Source: Bacteroidota bacterium (GTDB lineage: Bacteria; Bacteroidota; Bacteroidia; B-17B0; B-17BO). Taken from it: a stretch of DNA of 8,355 bases. The stretch covers positions 1-8,355 of the forward strand of contig CANHPI010000100.1 in the NCBI GenBank assembly GCA_947462425.1, in the 5' to 3' direction. The notes under the pieces were generated by a model. It ran no database searches. It saw only the letters and a program-made list of their open reading frames with translations, and was not told the DNA's origin. Shown piece after piece: positions 1 to 6,520 of the stretch; the stretch's first letter is position 1; the number at the start of each line of letters is the position of its first letter. The position numbers and the translations under genes are program-made.

Positions 1-325
1 TGTTTTTATATTATCCGCCTGGAAGCAATTTGTCATTTTAAACCGTGTTAAGTAGTTAAGCTCTTTGATAATTAAAAACGGAGATAGTTAGTATATATAA
101 CAACCGTTAAATAAAAATGTATAATTATTTTTTAGGTGGATTAAAAAAAAAGCTGAAAATTATTTTATAAATTTTAGTTAAATGAAAATCAGATTTAGAT
201 AAATGTTATTTCTCAGGAATTCATATGAATTCCTGAGAAACTTTAATTTAATTGCTGTTTTGAATAAGAATTACATCAGAAATAATCAAAAAAAGGATAT
301 TCAAAAACTCAGAAAAAAACAATTA
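1..325. other. Gene-free left edge, 325 bp
   Basis: I see no supportable gene, RNA or mobile-element end here. All reading frames close quickly. The plus-strand frames that enter from the left edge stop within the first 55 bases, so at most a few C-terminal codons of an outside gene could lie here. The only clear structure is the 32-bp palindrome at 209-240, described separately. The rest is A/T-rich spacer downstream of the minus-strand gene that ends at 326. Confidence 0.6.
209..240. repeat. Perfect 32-bp palindrome, possible terminator
   Basis: The left arm TTTCTCAGGAATTCAT is followed at once by its exact reverse complement, with no spacer, so both strands read the same. As RNA it could form a stem of about 14 bp with a minimal loop. 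It lies 86 bases downstream of the minus-strand gene ending at 326, where a terminator could sit. However, neither side has a good T-tract, so intrinsic termination is doubtful. It could instead be a dyad protein-binding site or a dispersed palindromic repeat. The structure is certain; the role is not. Confidence 0.55.
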
Positions 326-2569
326 TTACTTTTTCTTACCAGAATTCATTTTCCTTAAACGCTCTTTTACATCAAACATCTTAAAAACACTTGAGCCTCT
401 TACATCGTTATATTTATTACAAACTTCTTTCAATTTTCCATTTAATATTTCATTTACAAAAAAATCGTAAGTATCTGGTTTTTTTATATACGGTGACACA
501 TAAAAATATTTCTTTACCCTTTCAATCATAAATTTGGATAAATCACTATCATAAGAAACTGATGCCAACAAAACAGCCAACTGTATTGCTGGTATGCAAG
601 ATGTTCTGTTAGAGGAATATGTGCCATAAGAACGTAAGTCACCCTTACTTTTTCTAAAACCCGCTATCAAGGCATTCATAATTTGAGAGCATCGTAATGC
701 AGGATAAGCCAAATAAATTCTCTTACAACCACTTAAACTTGATTTCTCAATCCATAACTTATAAGGCTTTTCATACAAAATTGGGAACCAACCATCAGCA
801 TATGCTAACAATATTTCATCGCGATACCTTACGCTTGCCGGCACAAAATCTTTTCGAGTTAGCAACCAGGGCTGATATTTAACCTTTCGAACCCATTTAT
901 CAAGCAATTCAGGAGCAGGTTCTTTTTGAGGACCAAAAACAAGTTTATCCCTTAAATCCTTTGGTAATGCAAATCTAAAGGTTGGATTCACTTTTACCGC
1001 TTCTGCCCAGGCAGATTCTCGCAACTCTTTGAAATTCTTTAGCTTTCTTAGGTTTAATGGAAAAATATTATCAGAAAAATCAGAAGTCTCATTATTCATC
1101 AAAATATTCAGTAATCTGAGTTGAGTAATTTCAAAATCTTCATTTTTTTGCTGAGGCACTAGGGAATTGAATTCAAATCTATTCTCTCTTTCTTCTCTTT
1201 TTTGCGGATTTTTAATTATGAGTTTATGAAATTTACCGGTAAAGTAATATTTAATATAATCTTGATAAATTTGCTTTTCTTTAAAATGTTCAGGGATATA
1301 TTTTAATTCATCCATTGTTAGTTCATTCATTTCTATCTTCCTGTAAATTCCAGATTCAAAAGCTTCTCTGAAAGCACTTTCGTCATTTTTAATGATATTG
1401 ATGGGCAAATGATGATAAATAGCGGGATTATCCTTAATAAAATTTAACCATTGCTCGACTTTAATATCCGGAATATAAGATGCAATTTTTGGCAATGAGA
1501 GCGCATTCTTATTGGTTATTAAATTTTCTATTCGAGGTTTATTAAGTTGAATCCTGATGTTTTCAGGCGCATGAAAATATGCCAATGGCCAATATACTAT
1601 TCGCTCATTCCACCAGGTTATTGGAGTCTCGTTGGGTGAATACTCATGTAAAGCATATTCATATTCTTGTTTTCTATCTAAAAGATTCAAATTATTATCT
1701 CGAATAAAAAAATCAACTTCTATAAACCACTCCTTGGGACTGGTATTTGAAATACCTTGGCATTCAATAATATTGTTATCTCTGCTGCAGCGTAAAGCCA
1801 CTTTTGGTTTTCCATTAGATTTTAAAATGTAAAAATCATTGTACTCTAAATAGTGACTGGCCCATTTAGTATCTGAAATACACCAGCCACTTCCTTGACA
1901 AACAGCTGCCAATCTTTTATGATCTGAAGGAATATAAACCCAGCCATTATTAATATTACCACTAATCCCCTTATCAATTTTTTTAAAATATTCTTTTGCT
2001 ATGTTAACATCAGGGAGCAATTTTTCTTTTAAAATTATACTGTAAATCCAATCAACTACATCGCTTTCAGGAGCCATCAAAGGTTTTCGGGTTGTATCAT
2101 CTGAAAATTCAAACATGGGTTTGAGCATTAAATAAATAAAAGCCGGATCTTTTTTGTAATTCTTTCGCATTAATTTCACCCATGACTCAAATGCAAATCT
2201 TTTTTGATTGTTCTTTATTGTAGTGATAAGTCTTTTTACAGAGTCATCTCCTTTTTCAACCCTCATTTTTTTAAAATTATTTAGTTGAACTAAATCAGGT
2301 ATTTGATTTAAATTTAGTTCTTGTTCCAAGTTAATGACTGACTCATCAATGAAATATTTGCGCGATAAATAAATGTCGCCTTTCGAATATTTATAAATTG
2401 AGGAAAGCATGGTTTCCTTAACATATTTATTGAGACTATCTTGGTTTTTTACAATAGTTTGCCATGGAATTTCTTTTTCATATTTGGTTACCAATATTTT
2501 TAAAAAAGGATCGTTAATCGAAAACTTTTTTATTTTGCTAGGATAGCGATAATTTATTTTATTTTCCAT
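326..2569 (-). CDS. Large protein with Trp-Cys (PcfJ-like?) module
   Basis: Function unknown. The most recognisable part is residues about 208-275. A GWVYIPS entry is followed by SGWCI (Trp229-Cys230), an ASHYLEYNDFYIL segment, NGKPKVALR and a closing IIECQGISN. This order (WC, then 'yL..gdFyi', 'GkPkvaiR', 'I.e.qG..N') matches, from memory, a module in large uncharacterised phage and plasmid proteins, and loosely the PcfJ type. Around residues 516-541, AWAEAVKVNPTFRFALPKDL resembles the helical DUF4116-type repeat. The C-terminal third is rich in Trp and Tyr. I see no signal peptide, membrane segment or nuclease/ATPase motif. The ATG at 2569 is the first start and follows an A-rich leader without Shine-Dalgarno. 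The gene stands alone, 151 bp from cpYpsA copy A. The reading frame is certain; the family is tentative. Confidence 0.6.
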   Translation of the reverse strand: MENKINYRYPSKIKKFSINDPFLKILVTKYEKEIPWQTIVKNQDSLNKYVKETMLSSIYKYSKGDIYLSRKYFIDESVINLEQELNLNQIPDLVQLNNFKKMRVEKGDDSVKRLITTIKNNQKRFAFESWVKLMRKNYKKDPAFIYLMLKPMFEFSDDTTRKPLMAPESDVVDWIYSIILKEKLLPDVNIAKEYFKKIDKGISGNINNGWVYIPSDHKRLAAVCQGSGWCISDTKWASHYLEYNDFYILKSNGKPKVALRCSRDNNIIECQGISNTSPKEWFIEVDFFIRDNNLNLLDRKQEYEYALHEYSPNETPITWWNERIVYWPLAYFHAPENIRIQLNKPRIENLITNKNALSLPKIASYIPDIKVEQWLNFIKDNPAIYHHLPINIIKNDESAFREAFESGIYRKIEMNELTMDELKYIPEHFKEKQIYQDYIKYYFTGKFHKLIIKNPQKREERENRFEFNSLVPQQKNEDFEITQLRLLNILMNNETSDFSDNIFPLNLRKLKNFKELRESAWAEAVKVNPTFRFALPKDLRDKLVFGPQKEPAPELLDKWVRKVKYQPWLLTRKDFVPASVRYRDEILLAYADGWFPILYEKPYKLWIEKSSLSGCKRIYLAYPALRCSQIMNALIAGFRKSKGDLRSYGTYSSNRTSCIPAIQLAVLLASVSYDSDLSKFMIERVKKYFYVSPYIKKPDTYDFFVNEILNGKLKEVCNKYNDVRGSSVFKMFDVKERLRKMNSGKKK

Positions 2570-2720
2570 TTTTAAATGTTTTTAAAAGATTAATAAACTT
2601 AATTAAACACTAAGCGATGAAAGGGAATATCAATCTTAACTTACTTTCATCTTTAAAAAATAACTTCAACATCAATCCAAAACATTCAATAAAAGATTTA
2701 ACATCATAAAAAGTCAATAA

Positions 2721-3221
2721 CTAAATACTTTTATTAAATAAATTTTCGAGTATATTAATGACCCTTTGCTCAATACCGGGAGACTTAGACTCTCTATTTC
2801 CTGAAAAATTTATAAAAATTGGTCGTTTCTTTTTTAAATAAATTTCAAAAATGAATTTGGCCATCATAAATTCTTTTTCTTCATCCCACTTTGAGCTACT
2901 AATCAATAAATAAGGTTTTTTCTTTTTTTCACAGGTAATTTTTGTTAAATAGCTTCCCTTGCTATATGTATCGTAAAATATAATAGTTGCATCGGTGGTC
3001 AACACATTTTTTTCAGTTCTTTCCTTATAATCCTCGCTGGAGGTTTCAACCAAATTATAACGAGTACATAAATAAGGATTAGAACCACTTTCCGTTTTCC
3101 ATCCTTTAGGAGCAAAACCTCCGGTTTTGATATCGAATTTTTTAGCAGTGATTAAAGCAGCTAAATCAGCTCCGGTTTGACCTCCAGAAACTATTTTTTG
3201 AATCATATTGATAGTTTTCAT
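2721..3221 (-). CDS. cpYpsA / putative molybdenum carrier (SLOG), copy A
   Basis: This is a cytoplasmic Rossmann-like protein of the family Pfam calls 'putative molybdenum carrier'. It belongs to the circularly permuted YpsA branch of the SLOG superfamily, whose members are predicted to bind or process nucleotides or nucleotide sugars. Visible motifs in family order are VSGGQTGAD (residues 11-19), GGFAPKGWKTE (34-44), ERTEKNV (67-73), TDATIIF (76-82), SKGS (87-90) and INFSGNRESKSPGI (137-150). The full length, 166 aa, is normal for the family. I chose Met1 rather than Met6 because copy B keeps MK at the start but has Leu at position 6. A hand alignment with copy B gives about 61% identity. 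Only about 14 of 40 residues match at 101-140, while the N-terminal nucleotide-binding half is strongly conserved. It is divergent from orf168, with a shared 117-bp intergenic region. The substrate is unknown, and the molybdenum role comes only from the family name. Confidence 0.85.
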   Translation of the reverse strand: MKTINMIQKIVSGGQTGADLAALITAKKFDIKTGGFAPKGWKTESGSNPYLCTRYNLVETSSEDYKERTEKNVLTTDATIIFYDTYSKGSYLTKITCEKKKKPYLLISSSKWDEEKEFMMAKFIFEIYLKKKRPIFINFSGNRESKSPGIEQRVINILENLFNKSI

Positions 3222-3253
3222 AGATTTTAATTTTTTAGAATCGTAAAAAATAA

Positions 3254-3272
3254 TCTACGGATTTTCCGTAGA
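3254..3272. promoter_or_regulatory. Inverted repeat between divergent genes, copy A (operator?)
   Basis: TCTACGGA, a 3-base TTT centre and TCCGTAGA form a perfect 8-bp inverted repeat midway between the divergent cpYpsA and orf168 genes. It lies about 12 bp upstream of the sequence TTACTTTTTG (3285-3294), which loosely resembles the Bacteroidota -7 element TAnnTTTG on the plus strand. A regulator bound here could control both genes. The site recurs in unit B with one mismatch. An operator role is inferred from position and symmetry only; it could also form a small hairpin in RNA. Confidence 0.5.
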
Positions 3273-3337
3273 AATAAAATTTATTTACTTTTTGAAAAAA
3301 CCGCAATACCTTGAAATACTTTTGAAAAAAAGAAAAC

Positions 3338-3844
3338 TTGGAAACTAAATACTTCTGGATTCATCCATCGCAAAATCAAATCTATTTTAATCCCGGTAAT
3401 GATTTAACACTAAATTATTTTAATAATTTTAAAATAATAGACATACAATTATTTATTACTACCAACAAAATAAAAGATTATGGACCTTGTTATTGCAAAG
3501 GAATTCAAACCACGGATGAATTATACTTTAGGAGGTTTTTAAATACAACTTTCAATTTCATGTTTTCAGAAATTAAAAATGAAGGACTACATTGCTATGA
3601 GTTTGATTTATTACTCGAAAATAAAATCCAAATTAAAACATACTATAGCAATGATTTACTAATAAATTTTAAACTCATTGATTTTAGCGCTTTTCTAAAA
3701 ACTTTAAAAATTCCAGATTCATATTTAAATAGTAAAAACAGAGGTAAAGTATTAAAAATAAAAAACCAAAAATGCACTTCAATTACTCGCGAAATAAAAG
3801 ATATAGAAACATTTTTAGCATTAAATGAGTCGCTTTTTTTCTAA
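3338..3844 (+). CDS. Orphan protein orf168, copy A (start codon lost or TTG)
   Basis: I do not recognise the family. The 168-aa product is rich in Ile, Asn, Lys and Phe, with an aromatic N-terminus (KYFWIHPSQNQIYF) and an alternating hydrophobic pattern that suggests beta strands. There is no signal peptide or membrane helix. The only in-frame start is TTG at 3338. In copy B the same codon is Leu10 of a frame that begins with ATG at 6000. In copy A that ATG aligns to CTT (3310-3312), and the following run of A's has seven bases instead of six, which puts any upstream start out of frame. So copy A either starts weakly at TTG or is a recent pseudogene. Differences from copy B include many synonymous third-position changes (TAT/TAC, AAA/AAG, AAT/AAC, GAT/GAC), so the frame was once a real coding sequence. 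It is divergent from cpYpsA and ends upstream of a shared hairpin. Confidence 0.5.
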   Translation: METKYFWIHPSQNQIYFNPGNDLTLNYFNNFKIIDIQLFITTNKIKDYGPCYCKGIQTTDELYFRRFLNTTFNFMFSEIKNEGLHCYEFDLLLENKIQIKTYYSNDLLINFKLIDFSAFLKTLKIPDSYLNSKNRGKVLKIKNQKCTSITREIKDIETFLALNESLFF

Positions 3845-3905
3845 CACCAGGCGGCATACAAAAAGAAATCATTCAATAAAAGGAAGGCTTTATATTTTTT
3901 TTAAA

Positions 3906-4020
3906 TAAGACAAGATTTCAAAGAACGACGGTAATGAGTTCAATAAATTTTTACTCTATAAAATCCAGCTGGAAAATCGAATTTAATTGGGGATATTGAA
4001 ACAAAACCTTCGCAAAATAA
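3906..4020. repeat. Conserved non-coding tail of unit A
   Basis: This stretch between the orf168 stop and the hairpin is the best-preserved part of the duplication. I count about 9 differences over about 125 aligned bases with 6371-6482, roughly 93% identity. Short open frames on both strands do not stay open in both copies, so I do not call a gene. It may be untranslated mRNA 3' sequence, a remnant of a third gene, or a part homogenised recently by gene conversion. Confidence 0.55.
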
Positions 4021-4021
4021 A

Positions 4022-4060
4022 AAAAGATGTTACGGTTTTTCCGTAACATCTTTTAGTTTT
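4022..4060. terminator. Bidirectional hairpin terminator, unit A
   Basis: The arms 4022-4035 (AAAAGATGTTACGG) and 4041-4054 are perfectly complementary over 14 bp around a TTTTT loop. The run TTTTAGTTTT follows on the plus strand, and a long T-run (the complement of the A-run before 4026) follows on the minus strand. It therefore sits well to end both orf168 from the left and the NADAR gene from the right, which converge here. Confidence 0.8.
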
Positions 4061-4203
4061 AAATTAATCTGAAGTAGGAAAAACCAACTACTTGGTATTA
4101 TGTAAGAGCTTGGATAATATTATACTGAACCCAAAATGGTTAAGTGTTTTAATGTATTACAAAAAAATAATTTTAATTGAATTGCCTGAATATTATTACG
4201 CAT

Positions 4204-4692
4204 TTATTTATTTTCTGGATTTTGATAATCCTTTCTCAATTCCATTAAAATTTTTCCCATTGTATTATTTCCTACCCATACCCCATTTACTTTTTTCATT
4301 CCCCAAAACAAATGACGAGTGCCATTTCTTTCGCCAATATTTTCAATAATTTGGTGATTACCACTGATTATCAATTTTGATTTCAAAACCTGATGCTGAT
4401 CAAATTTTAACTTTACAACCAATTTCATGTTTTCGATGTCTTGGGCACTCATTGGCACAATAACCATTTTTTCTTTATTTCCTTTCGCTTTCATTTTCGC
4501 GCCCATAGGACTTGGCTGATTTCTGATTATTTCCCTGATTTCTTCATCTTCAAATCGTAATGCCTGAAACAAAGCCTCACTAGTTTTCCATGTTTTTCCT
4601 TCATAAGTTATTGGTGAAGCATACATGTTTCCCAACCAACCATAAGGAAGGTCTACTTTAGTAAATTCTATAACTACTTGTTTGTTTTGCAT
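4204..4692 (-). CDS. NADAR (YbiA-like) ADP-ribose glycosidase homologue
   Basis: This is a cytoplasmic NADAR-domain protein (DUF1768/YbiA superfamily). Characterised members cleave N-glycosidic bonds of ADP-ribose-type compounds. Some remove ADP-ribose from guanine in DNA as the antitoxin partner of DarT-type toxins, and YbiA acts in riboflavin-intermediate damage control. Conserved blocks run in order: YGWLGNMYASPI (17-28), WKTSEALFQALRF (35-47) with the family's TSE glutamate, PMGAKMKAK (62-70), MKLVVKLKFDQH (89-100), RHLFWGM (126-132) and GNNTMGKILMELR (141-153). TSEALFQA in place of the common TSEHYFQA, and GWLGNM in place of the SNFY-type block, mark a subtype I associate with phages. 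The 162-aa length spans the whole domain. No ADP-ribosyltransferase gene is adjacent, so a toxin partner cannot be named. The ATG at 4692 follows an A/T-rich leader. CAP lies 103 bp upstream on the same strand. Confidence 0.87.
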   Translation of the reverse strand: MQNKQVVIEFTKVDLPYGWLGNMYASPITYEGKTWKTSEALFQALRFEDEEIREIIRNQPSPMGAKMKAKGNKEKMVIVPMSAQDIENMKLVVKLKFDQHQVLKSKLIISGNHQIIENIGERNGTRHLFWGMKKVNGVWVGNNTMGKILMELRKDYQNPENK

Positions 4693-4795
4693 AATTTTAA
4701 ATTTTAAGAATTAAACATAAACCAATCATTATTTACTTATAAAGTACCTTTTAAGTTTTAATATCCCTGAATAATTTAACTTAAATGAAAAAAGG

Positions 4796-5299
4796 CTATC
4801 GTTCGTAATCAATAGCTGGAATATGTGAATAGGTTGATACTCTTAATACTGCGAAGTCAGTAGGCCACTTACAGGGTAAATCTACAACCATGTTTCCAAA
4901 GCCAATATACTTACTACGAGCAGATAATAAAATAGCGTTATGTGGTGGTGAATCTTTCCAACTATTAACTATTCCTTTTGCAAATGTAAGGTAATTATTA
5001 CCTAAGCCAACGCCACCGCCTTTATGAATTGCTTCAGAGAATCCGCCAGTAGTATCGTGGACTAAAATATCATTCGCAGCAAGGTAATTTGCCCAAGCCT
5101 TTGTATCTTTTTGAAGACGCTCAGATATTTTAAGTTTAGGAAGCCAGTTGTCTACTCTATACTTATTAACCTCATCAATTACCAGCTGCGATACAAACTC
5201 GTAATTTACATTCTTTGGATCAACCACATCTGTAACTTTTTGAGCAAACGAGCTTGTCACAGAAATTATAATGAGTATAAAAGTTATTTCCGTTTTCAT
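4796..5299 (-). CDS. Secreted CAP-domain (SCP/PR-1-like) protein
   Basis: This is an extracytoplasmic single-domain CAP protein. The first 20 residues form a Sec signal peptide: Lys near the start, a hydrophobic core ILIIISVTS, and likely cleavage after SFA before Gln20. There is no lipobox cysteine, so it should be soluble in the periplasm or exported. The CAP core follows. EVNKYRVDNWLPKL (about 43-56) is the usual first-helix motif, and His81, Glu89 and His120 are candidates for the CAP cavity residues. NSWKDSPPHNAILLSARSKYIGFG (about 112-135) is the hallmark 'W..SpgH..nil....iGvG' block. At 167 aa it is a minimal CAP protein without accessory domains. Bacterial CAP proteins have varied and mostly unproven roles. 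It lies between NADAR (103 bp) and cpYpsA copy B (109 bp) on the same strand, with no obvious functional link to either. Confidence 0.87.
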   Translation of the reverse strand: MKTEITFILIIISVTSSFAQKVTDVVDPKNVNYEFVSQLVIDEVNKYRVDNWLPKLKISERLQKDTKAWANYLAANDILVHDTTGGFSEAIHKGGGVGLGNNYLTFAKGIVNSWKDSPPHNAILLSARSKYIGFGNMVVDLPCKWPTDFAVLRVSTYSHIPAIDYER

Positions 5300-5408
5300 A
5301 GCCTATATTATTAATACTATTAAATAATTTAATTAGTTTTTTTATTAGCTTCTCATCGCGAGAAAAACAAATACAGCATTAACAGTAAATCATTAAAAGT
5401 TTAAATAA

Positions 5409-5912
5409 CTAAACTTTATAGCCATTTAATAATCTTTCAAGTATTTCGGCTACTCTATTTTTTATTCCTGGCGAAACAGATTCGCGATTACCGGCAATAT
5501 TTAAAAACAAAGGCCTATTTTTTTCCTTATAAACATTATGAAGTAATTCAGTAACCGACAAATCTGTTTCTTCATTCCAAGCTAAAGTAGAAAGCATTAA
5601 ATAAGGTTTACCTTTTTTATCGCAAATAGATTTAGTCAATAAACTTCCCTTACTATTTCGGTCAGAAAAAATTAGGGTAAGGTCAGTCGTTTTAACATTC
5701 TTTTCAGTTCGTTCGGCATAATCATCGCTATTACATTCTACCAGGTTATAAGTTAAACACAAAGAGGGATTGGCACCCGCTTCGGTTTTCCAGCCTTTAG
5801 GAGCAAAACCTCCGGTTTTAATAGCACATTTTTTAGCAGCTAATAATGCACCTTGATCGGCTCCGGTTTGACCTCCCGAAACTATTTTTTGAATTAGATT
5901 GACAGGTTTCAT
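5409..5912 (-). CDS. cpYpsA / putative molybdenum carrier (SLOG), copy B
   Basis: This is an intact paralogue of the gene at 2721-3221, with the same family assignment (circularly permuted YpsA, SLOG superfamily, predicted nucleotide binding). Motifs are VSGGQTGAD (11-19), GGFAPKGWKTE (34-44), YAERTEKNV (65-73), TDLTLIF (76-82), SKGS (87-90) and LNIAGNRESVSPGI (137-150). LNIAGNRES is closer to the family's usual LNVAGxRES than copy A's INFSGNRES, so copy B looks less derived. It has 167 aa and no frameshift or missing motif. It starts at ATG 5912 after an A/T-rich leader nearly the same as in copy A. Both copies keep all motif blocks, which implies both proteins are still selected while the divergent partner decays. 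The main divergence, in residues about 101-140, may reflect a changed substrate or partner surface. Confidence 0.85.
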   Translation of the reverse strand: MKPVNLIQKIVSGGQTGADQGALLAAKKCAIKTGGFAPKGWKTEAGANPSLCLTYNLVECNSDDYAERTEKNVKTTDLTLIFSDRNSKGSLLTKSICDKKGKPYLMLSTLAWNEETDLSVTELLHNVYKEKNRPLFLNIAGNRESVSPGIKNRVAEILERLLNGYKV

Positions 5913-5943
5913 AGGTTTTAATTTTTAATACTAATAAAAAAAT

Positions 5944-5962
5944 TCTACGGATTTTCCATAGA
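5944..5962. promoter_or_regulatory. Imperfect inverted repeat between divergent genes, copy B
   Basis: This is the counterpart of the repeat at 3254-3272. TCTACGGA, TTT and TCCATAGA pair except for one position where copy A's G has become A. It sits between the start of cpYpsA copy B and the ATG at 6000 of the orf168 pseudogene. Retention of the left arm and centre in both copies supports a binding site or hairpin. The mismatch may mean relaxed selection now that the plus-strand gene is dead. Confidence 0.4.
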
Positions 5963-5974
5963 AATAAAAATTAT

Positions 5975-5982
5975 TTACTTTG
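5975..5982 (+). promoter_or_regulatory. Possible -7 element for orf168 copy B
   Basis: TTACTTTG matches seven of the eight positions of the Bacteroidota -7 consensus TAnnTTTG (two of those positions are free) and lies 17 bp upstream of the ATG at 6000. In copy A the same spot reads TTACTTTTTG. I see no convincing TTG-type -33 element, and the inverted repeat falls in that area. Weak assignment. Confidence 0.25.
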
Positions 5983-5999
5983 TGAAAAAACCGCAATAC

Positions 6000-6345
6000 A
6001 TGGAAATACTTTTGAAAAAAGAAAACTTGGCAGCTAAATACATCTGGATTCATCCATCGCAAAACCAAATCTATGTTAATCCCGGTAATGATTAAACACT
6101 AAATTATTTTAATGATTTTAAAATAATAGACATACAATTACTTATTACTACAAATAAAAAAAAGGATATTAGACCTTGTTACTGCAAGGAAATTATATCC
6201 AAGGACGATTATACTTTAGAAATTATTTAGATAACACTTTAAATTTCATTTTTACAAAAATTAAAAATGAAGGAATGCATTAAAATGAGTTTGATTTATT
6301 ACTCGAAAACGAAATCCAAATTAAAACATATCATAAAAAAACTTT
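6000..6345 (+). pseudogene. orf168, copy B: pseudogene with intact ATG
   Basis: This is the decayed counterpart of the gene at 3338-3844. It opens with ATG at 6000 and adds nine codons (MEILLKKEN) before the Leu that corresponds to copy A's TTG. The frame then runs through KYIWIHPSQNQIYVNPGND to a TAA at 6093, where copy A has TTA (Leu). Beyond that, the aligned frame continues with one lost base near 6208, a second TAA at 6281-6283 where copy A has TGC, and then a loss of about 220 bp that removes the C-terminal part. Between lesions the translation still matches copy A (for example EFDLLLEN.IQIKTY near the end), with many synonymous differences, so decay is recent relative to the duplication. 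A 31-residue peptide could still be made from the ATG, but I do not propose that it is functional. Confidence 0.8.
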
Positions 6346-6370
6346 ATAATTTAAATTACGAATAATTAAA

Positions 6371-6482
6371 ACAAGATTTCAAAGAACGAAGATAATAAGT
6401 TCAATAAATTTTTACTCTACAAAATCTAGCTAGAAAATCGAATTAAATTGGGGATATTGAACTAAAACCTTCGCAAAATAAA
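6371..6482. repeat. Conserved non-coding tail of unit B
   Basis: This is the counterpart of 3906-4020, about 93% identical by hand count. Candidate short frames that look open in copy A are closed here (CAG to TAG near 6427 on the plus strand; a TAA on the minus strand), which argues against a conserved peptide. It is joined directly to the truncated orf168 remnant. Confidence 0.5.
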
Positions 6483-6520
6483 AAAAGATGTTACGAAGAA
6501 ACCGTAACATCTTTTAGTTT
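6483..6520. terminator. Bidirectional hairpin terminator, unit B
   Basis: The arms 6483-6495 (AAAAGATGTTACG) and 6503-6515 pair perfectly over 13 bp around the loop AAGAAAC. TTTTAGTTTT follows on the plus strand and a T-run on the minus strand. Its most useful role now is to end the minus-strand operon whose last gene stops at 6568. The loop differs from unit A as if it had been inverted (see findings). Confidence 0.78.

Larger units (their letters stand above)
2710..4068. repeat. Segmental duplication, unit A
   Basis: This block contains a minus-strand cpYpsA gene, a divergent plus-strand orf168, a non-coding tail and a hairpin terminator. It recurs in the same order and orientation at about 5396-6529. 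Similarity begins just beyond the cpYpsA stop codon (shared AATAACTAAA) and ends just past the hairpin (shared TTTTAGTTTTAAAT). I saw no target-site duplication, terminal inverted repeat or transposase, so a mobile-element origin is not shown. Unit A is about 220 bp longer because unit B lost the end of orf168. Edges are good to about 10 bases. Confidence 0.85.

Noticed and set aside
1..55. Plus-strand frames entering from the left edge, one ending YPPGSNLSF, as the tail of a neighbouring gene.
   Set aside because: Only 12 to 18 codons are visible and all three frames give similar-length tails, so no frame can be preferred.
2616..2651. Inverted repeat GATGAAAG ... CTTTCATC downstream of cpYpsA copy A, considered as a terminator.
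   Set aside because: Only an 8-bp stem with a 20-base loop and no following T-tract on the minus strand; too weak to call.
3906..4020. Short open frames in the conserved tail, including a minus-strand FPAGFYRVKIY-like stretch and a plus-strand frame of about 25 codons.
   Set aside because: None has a convincing start, and each is interrupted in the second copy (TAG near 6427 on the plus strand, TAA on the minus strand). AT-rich DNA often gives plausible-looking peptides.
4204..5299. NADAR as part of a DarT-type toxin-antitoxin pair with the adjacent gene.
   Set aside because: The adjacent upstream gene encodes a signal-peptide-bearing CAP protein with no ADP-ribosyltransferase motifs, and the other neighbour is orf168 on the opposite strand.
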